Source: Thermobispora bispora DSM 43833 (GTDB lineage Bacteria > Actinomycetota > Actinomycetes > Streptosporangiales > Streptosporangiaceae). From it: 64,000 nt of DNA. The DNA lies in contig NC_014165.1 in NCBI RefSeq assembly GCF_000092645.1, forward strand, positions 3,038,001 through 3,102,000, written 5' to 3'. Shown in pieces: positions 61,727-64,000 of the stretch (position 1 is its first letter; every line of letters begins with the position of its first letter). A program made the translations under genes and the position numbers. The notes under the pieces were generated by a model. It saw only the letters and a list, made by a program, of their open reading frames with translations, was not told where the DNA came from and did not search any database.

Positions 61727-62920
61727 TCAGCCTCCCACCACGGCGAGCCGCCCGAGCCGGCCGAGGATCGCCTCGCGGTAGACGGCCTCGGTCCGCGCCG
61801 CCACCGTCGCCCACCCGTACCGGGCGCGGGCCCGCCGCACCCCGGCCGCGGCGAGCGCGGCGCGGAGGTCGGGCCGGGCGAGCAGGTCGCCCAGCACCCG
61901 GGCGAGGGCGCGCGGCCGCCGGGGCGGGATGAGCACCCCGCAGCCGGCGACGGTATCGAGGTGGCCGCCGACCGCCGAGGCGACCACGGGCACCCCGCAG
62001 GCCATCGCCTCGAGCGGCACCATGCCGAACGGCTCGTACCAGGGCACGGTCACCACCACGTCGGCCGAGCGCATCAGCGCGGGGACGTCGCCGCGGGCGA
62101 CGCTGCCGATCAACCGCACCCGGTCCGCCAGGCCGCAGGCGTCCGCCAGCGTGGCGAGCCGGTCGGCCTCCTCCTCCCCCGGCGCGCCGCCCGCGATGAT
62201 GAGCTCGGCCCCGGGCGTCTCGCACATCGCGCGGATGATCGTGTCCACGCCCTTGCGCGGCACCAGCCGGCCGATGCTGAGGATGCGCGGCCGGTCGCCG
62301 CGGGGCGCGACCGGGCCGTCCGGGCGGAACAGCCCGAGGTCGACCCCGCAGGGCACCACGGCGATCTTCCCGTGGGGGACGCCCATGGCCGACAGCTCCC
62401 GCACCTCGTCGGTGCAGGTCGCGATCACCGCCTGGGCGCGCCGGCCGATCTCGCGCTCGATGCCGATCCGCTCGGGCGGGCTGCCGTCGGCCGCGCCCTG
62501 CCACCGCCGCTTGACGGTGCCGAGCGCGTGGTAGGTCTGCACCACGGGGACGCCCATGGGCTCGGCGGCGAGCAGGGCGGCGTGCCCGCTCATCCAGAAG
62601 TGGGCGTGCACGACGTCCGGCCGGTCGGCCGCCCACCGGTGGTGGAGGTACGCGGCGAACTCCGGCATGTACGGCAGCAGCCGGTCCTTGGAGATGGGCT
62701 CCGCCGGCCCGGCGGGCACGTGCTCGACCGTGACCCCGGGCGCCATGGCCCGCCGGTCCGCCCGCCCGGGCTCGGTCCGCCGGGTGTACACCGTGACCTC
62801 GTGGCCGCGGAGCGCCAGGGCGCGGGCGAGCGCGGCGACATGGACGTTCTGCCCACCGGCGTCCACACCGCCCAGCGGGGCGAGCGGGCTGGCGTGCTCC
62901 GAGACGAGGGCGATCCTCAT
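61727..62920 (-). CDS. Glycosyltransferase family 4 protein
   Basis: A 397-residue GT-B retaining glycosyltransferase. The N-terminal loop ASPLAPLGGVDAGGQNVHVAALARALALRGHEVTVYTRR and the central VVHAHFWMSGHAALLA, VQTYHALGTVKRRW are of the GT4 type. The C-terminal half contains ILSIGRLVPRKGVDTIIRAM and the nucleotide-site EPFGMVPLEAMACGVPVVASAVGGHLDTV. It uses a nucleotide sugar such as UDP-glucose or GDP-mannose as donor. ATG 62920 overlaps the upstream GT9 gene by 4 bases. Confidence 0.92.
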   Translation of the reverse strand: MRIALVSEHASPLAPLGGVDAGGQNVHVAALARALALRGHEVTVYTRRTEPGRADRRAMAPGVTVEHVPAGPAEPISKDRLLPYMPEFAAYLHHRWAADRPDVVHAHFWMSGHAALLAAEPMGVPVVQTYHALGTVKRRWQGAADGSPPERIGIEREIGRRAQAVIATCTDEVRELSAMGVPHGKIAVVPCGVDLGLFRPDGPVAPRGDRPRILSIGRLVPRKGVDTIIRAMCETPGAELIIAGGAPGEEEADRLATLADACGLADRVRLIGSVARGDVPALMRSADVVVTVPWYEPFGMVPLEAMACGVPVVASAVGGHLDTVAGCGVLIPPRRPRALARVLGDLLARPDLRAALAAAGVRRARARYGWATVAARTEAVYREAILGRLGRLAVVGG

Positions 62921-63948
62921 GGGACACACTCCTTCACGGTGGAGAGACGGCGGACCGCCTCGACGATCTGTTCGGCACGGACCGAGGAGAGGCAGGGGTG
63001 GCCGGGGATCGGGCAGATCCGCGCCCGGCTCCCCCGGCACGGCGCCGCCTGGTCGCCCAGGATCACGGCGGGCACCCGGTACGGCGCCCAGCGGGCGGCC
63101 GGCACCACCGGGGCGAACAGGCTGACCACCGGGGTGCCGACGGCGGCCGCGAGGTGCGCGGCCCCGGTGTTGGGCGCGACCACCACCGAGGCGGAGGCGA
63201 GGACGGCGGCGAGCTCGCGGAGCGTGGTGCGGCCGCCTAGGTCGACGGCGCCGGCCGCGGCGACCAGACGGGTGAGCGCGCGCTCCCCCGGGCCGCCGGT
63301 GACCACCACCCGCTCCCCCGCCCGCACGAGCGCGGCGACCGCCTCGGCCCACCGCTCGGGCGGCCAGGTCCGGGCCGGGGCGCTCGCCCCCGGGTGGACG
63401 GCCACGTACCCGGGCGGGCCGGCGAGGTGCCGGGTGTCCGGCAGCGGCCCGCGCACCGCGAGCCGGCCGTCGTCCCCGTCGGGCAGGTGGAACCCGGCGG
63501 CCCGGGCGAGGCCGAGCATGCGCTCGGGCTCGGGCACGTCCACGGTCTCGTCCACCACGTGGCGGACGTCGAGCAGGGTGCCGGGGTAGTCGGCGCTGAT
63601 CGCGGCGATGCGGGGCGTGCCGGCGAGCCGGAGCAGCAGCGCCATGGGCAGCGCCGACTGATGGAACGACGTGAAGATCAGTGCCTGGTCGGGGGCGATC
63701 CGCCGCACCGCGGTGATCAACCGGGCGGCGTGCGCCTCGGTCACCGGCACCCGGCCGGGGTCGATCCACGGGGTGCGCCATTCGAGGACCTCGTCCACGC
63801 CGGGCAGCAGCTCGGCCGCGGCCCTGCCGTACGGCCCGGCGAGCAGCACGACCCGCCGGGCGCCGGCCGCGACCGCGCGGACCGCCGGCCCGGCCAGCAG
63901 CACGTCGCCCGCGTTGTCGGGCCGCACCACGAGAACGGTCCCGGTCAC
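62917..63948 (-). CDS. Glycosyltransferase family 9 protein (second copy)
   Basis: A 343-residue GT9 enzyme. It has VLVVRPDNAGDVLLAGPAVRAVAAGARRVVLLAGPYGRAAAELL at the N-terminus and the C-terminal LRELAAVLASASVVVAPNTGAAHLAAAVGTPVVSLFAPVVPAARWAPYR. The last 50 residues have three Cys (APCRGSRARICPIPGHPCLSSV), the pattern seen in this family. The GTG start at 63948 overlaps the stop of an upstream gene by 2 bases. Like the other GT9 it would transfer a heptose or similar sugar. Confidence 0.9.
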   Translation of the reverse strand: MTGTVLVVRPDNAGDVLLAGPAVRAVAAGARRVVLLAGPYGRAAAELLPGVDEVLEWRTPWIDPGRVPVTEAHAARLITAVRRIAPDQALIFTSFHQSALPMALLLRLAGTPRIAAISADYPGTLLDVRHVVDETVDVPEPERMLGLARAAGFHLPDGDDGRLAVRGPLPDTRHLAGPPGYVAVHPGASAPARTWPPERWAEAVAALVRAGERVVVTGGPGERALTRLVAAAGAVDLGGRTTLRELAAVLASASVVVAPNTGAAHLAAAVGTPVVSLFAPVVPAARWAPYRVPAVILGDQAAPCRGSRARICPIPGHPCLSSVRAEQIVEAVRRLSTVKECVP

Positions 63949-64000
63949 CTCGCCCCTCCCGTCCGGAGCGCCACCTCCGCCCCGAGCCGGTACGCGCAGG
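63945..64000 (-). CDS. C-terminal end of an unknown gene running off the right edge
   Basis: The last 17 codons of an open frame (ending AYRLGAEVALRTGGAR, then TGA at 63947-63945) that overlaps the start of the GT9 gene. Too short to assign. Tight overlap makes it part of the same operon. Confidence 0.6.
   Translation of the reverse strand, partial: CAYRLGAEVALRTGGAR

Overview
The window is about 73% G+C with strong third-position GC bias. It encodes actinobacterial-type proteins: PucR/CdaR and IclR regulators, a SigR-like sigma factor, an actinobacterial high-affinity [NiFe]-hydrogenase, and secreted CBM2/CBM13 glycan-degrading enzymes with Pro/Ser linkers. This points to a filamentous, biomass-degrading actinomycete of the Streptosporangiales/Thermomonospora kind. 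That placement is an inference from gene content, not a phylogeny. Large antisense ORFs are common because of the GC bias and were not annotated.

Region 1 (1-16 kb) is purine and nitrogen catabolism. It holds the end of a PfkB kinase, allantoicase, allantoinase (apparently with an ACG start), glycerate 2-kinase and urate oxidase. Next come a small operon of an HpcH-like aldolase, a thiamine-binding protein and an HTH regulator, a divergent IclR regulator, an amino-acid-oxidase-type flavoenzyme, a PucR regulator, a B12-binding radical SAM protein, a decayed nucleotidyltransferase, and 5-oxoprolinase subunits B and C. Region 2 (16-21 kb) has L-serine dehydratase and a GH1 beta-glucosidase preceded by a CelR/CebR-like operator.

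Region 3 (20.5-31 kb) is a tightly overlapping minus-strand operon: fused urease gamma-beta-like, urease alpha-like, amidohydrolase, MHS-family transporter, ThDP enzyme, aldehyde dehydrogenase. A PucR-like regulator is divergent from it. The urease-like alpha subunit lacks the flap cysteine and there are no urease accessory genes, so it may process a different nitrogen compound. The aldehyde dehydrogenase carries an amber codon 16 codons before its natural end.

Region 4 (31-44 kb) has a Ser/Thr kinase, an XdhC-like protein, two SIS-domain proteins lacking the usual phosphate-loop serine, and a group 1h (Hhy) hydrogenase operon: hhyS, hhyL, a NifU/DUF5947 fusion, several small or uncharacterised accessory genes, a maturation protease, hypA and hypC.

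Region 5 (44-52 kb) has a CBS-domain site-2 protease, a SigR-like sigma factor without an adjacent anti-sigma gene, and a three-gene cassette: DUF559-type nuclease, winged-helix-like protein, and a dual ATPase with a HerA-type C-terminus. The ATPase is split by a one-base frameshift. This cassette is the best candidate for an undescribed DNA-processing or defence system.

Region 6 (52-57 kb) is a divergent pair of secreted enzymes (CE1-type esterase-CBM2 and GH10 xylanase-CBM13). They are bracketed by 93-bp inverted copies of one terminator-containing block. Region 7 (57-64 kb) is a sugar and glycosyltransferase operon for activated heptose or a related sugar: GmhA-like, HldE-like, SDR, UXS-like epimerase, two GT9 and one GT4 enzyme. 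It runs off the right edge. No rRNA, tRNA, CRISPR array or intact insertion sequence was seen.
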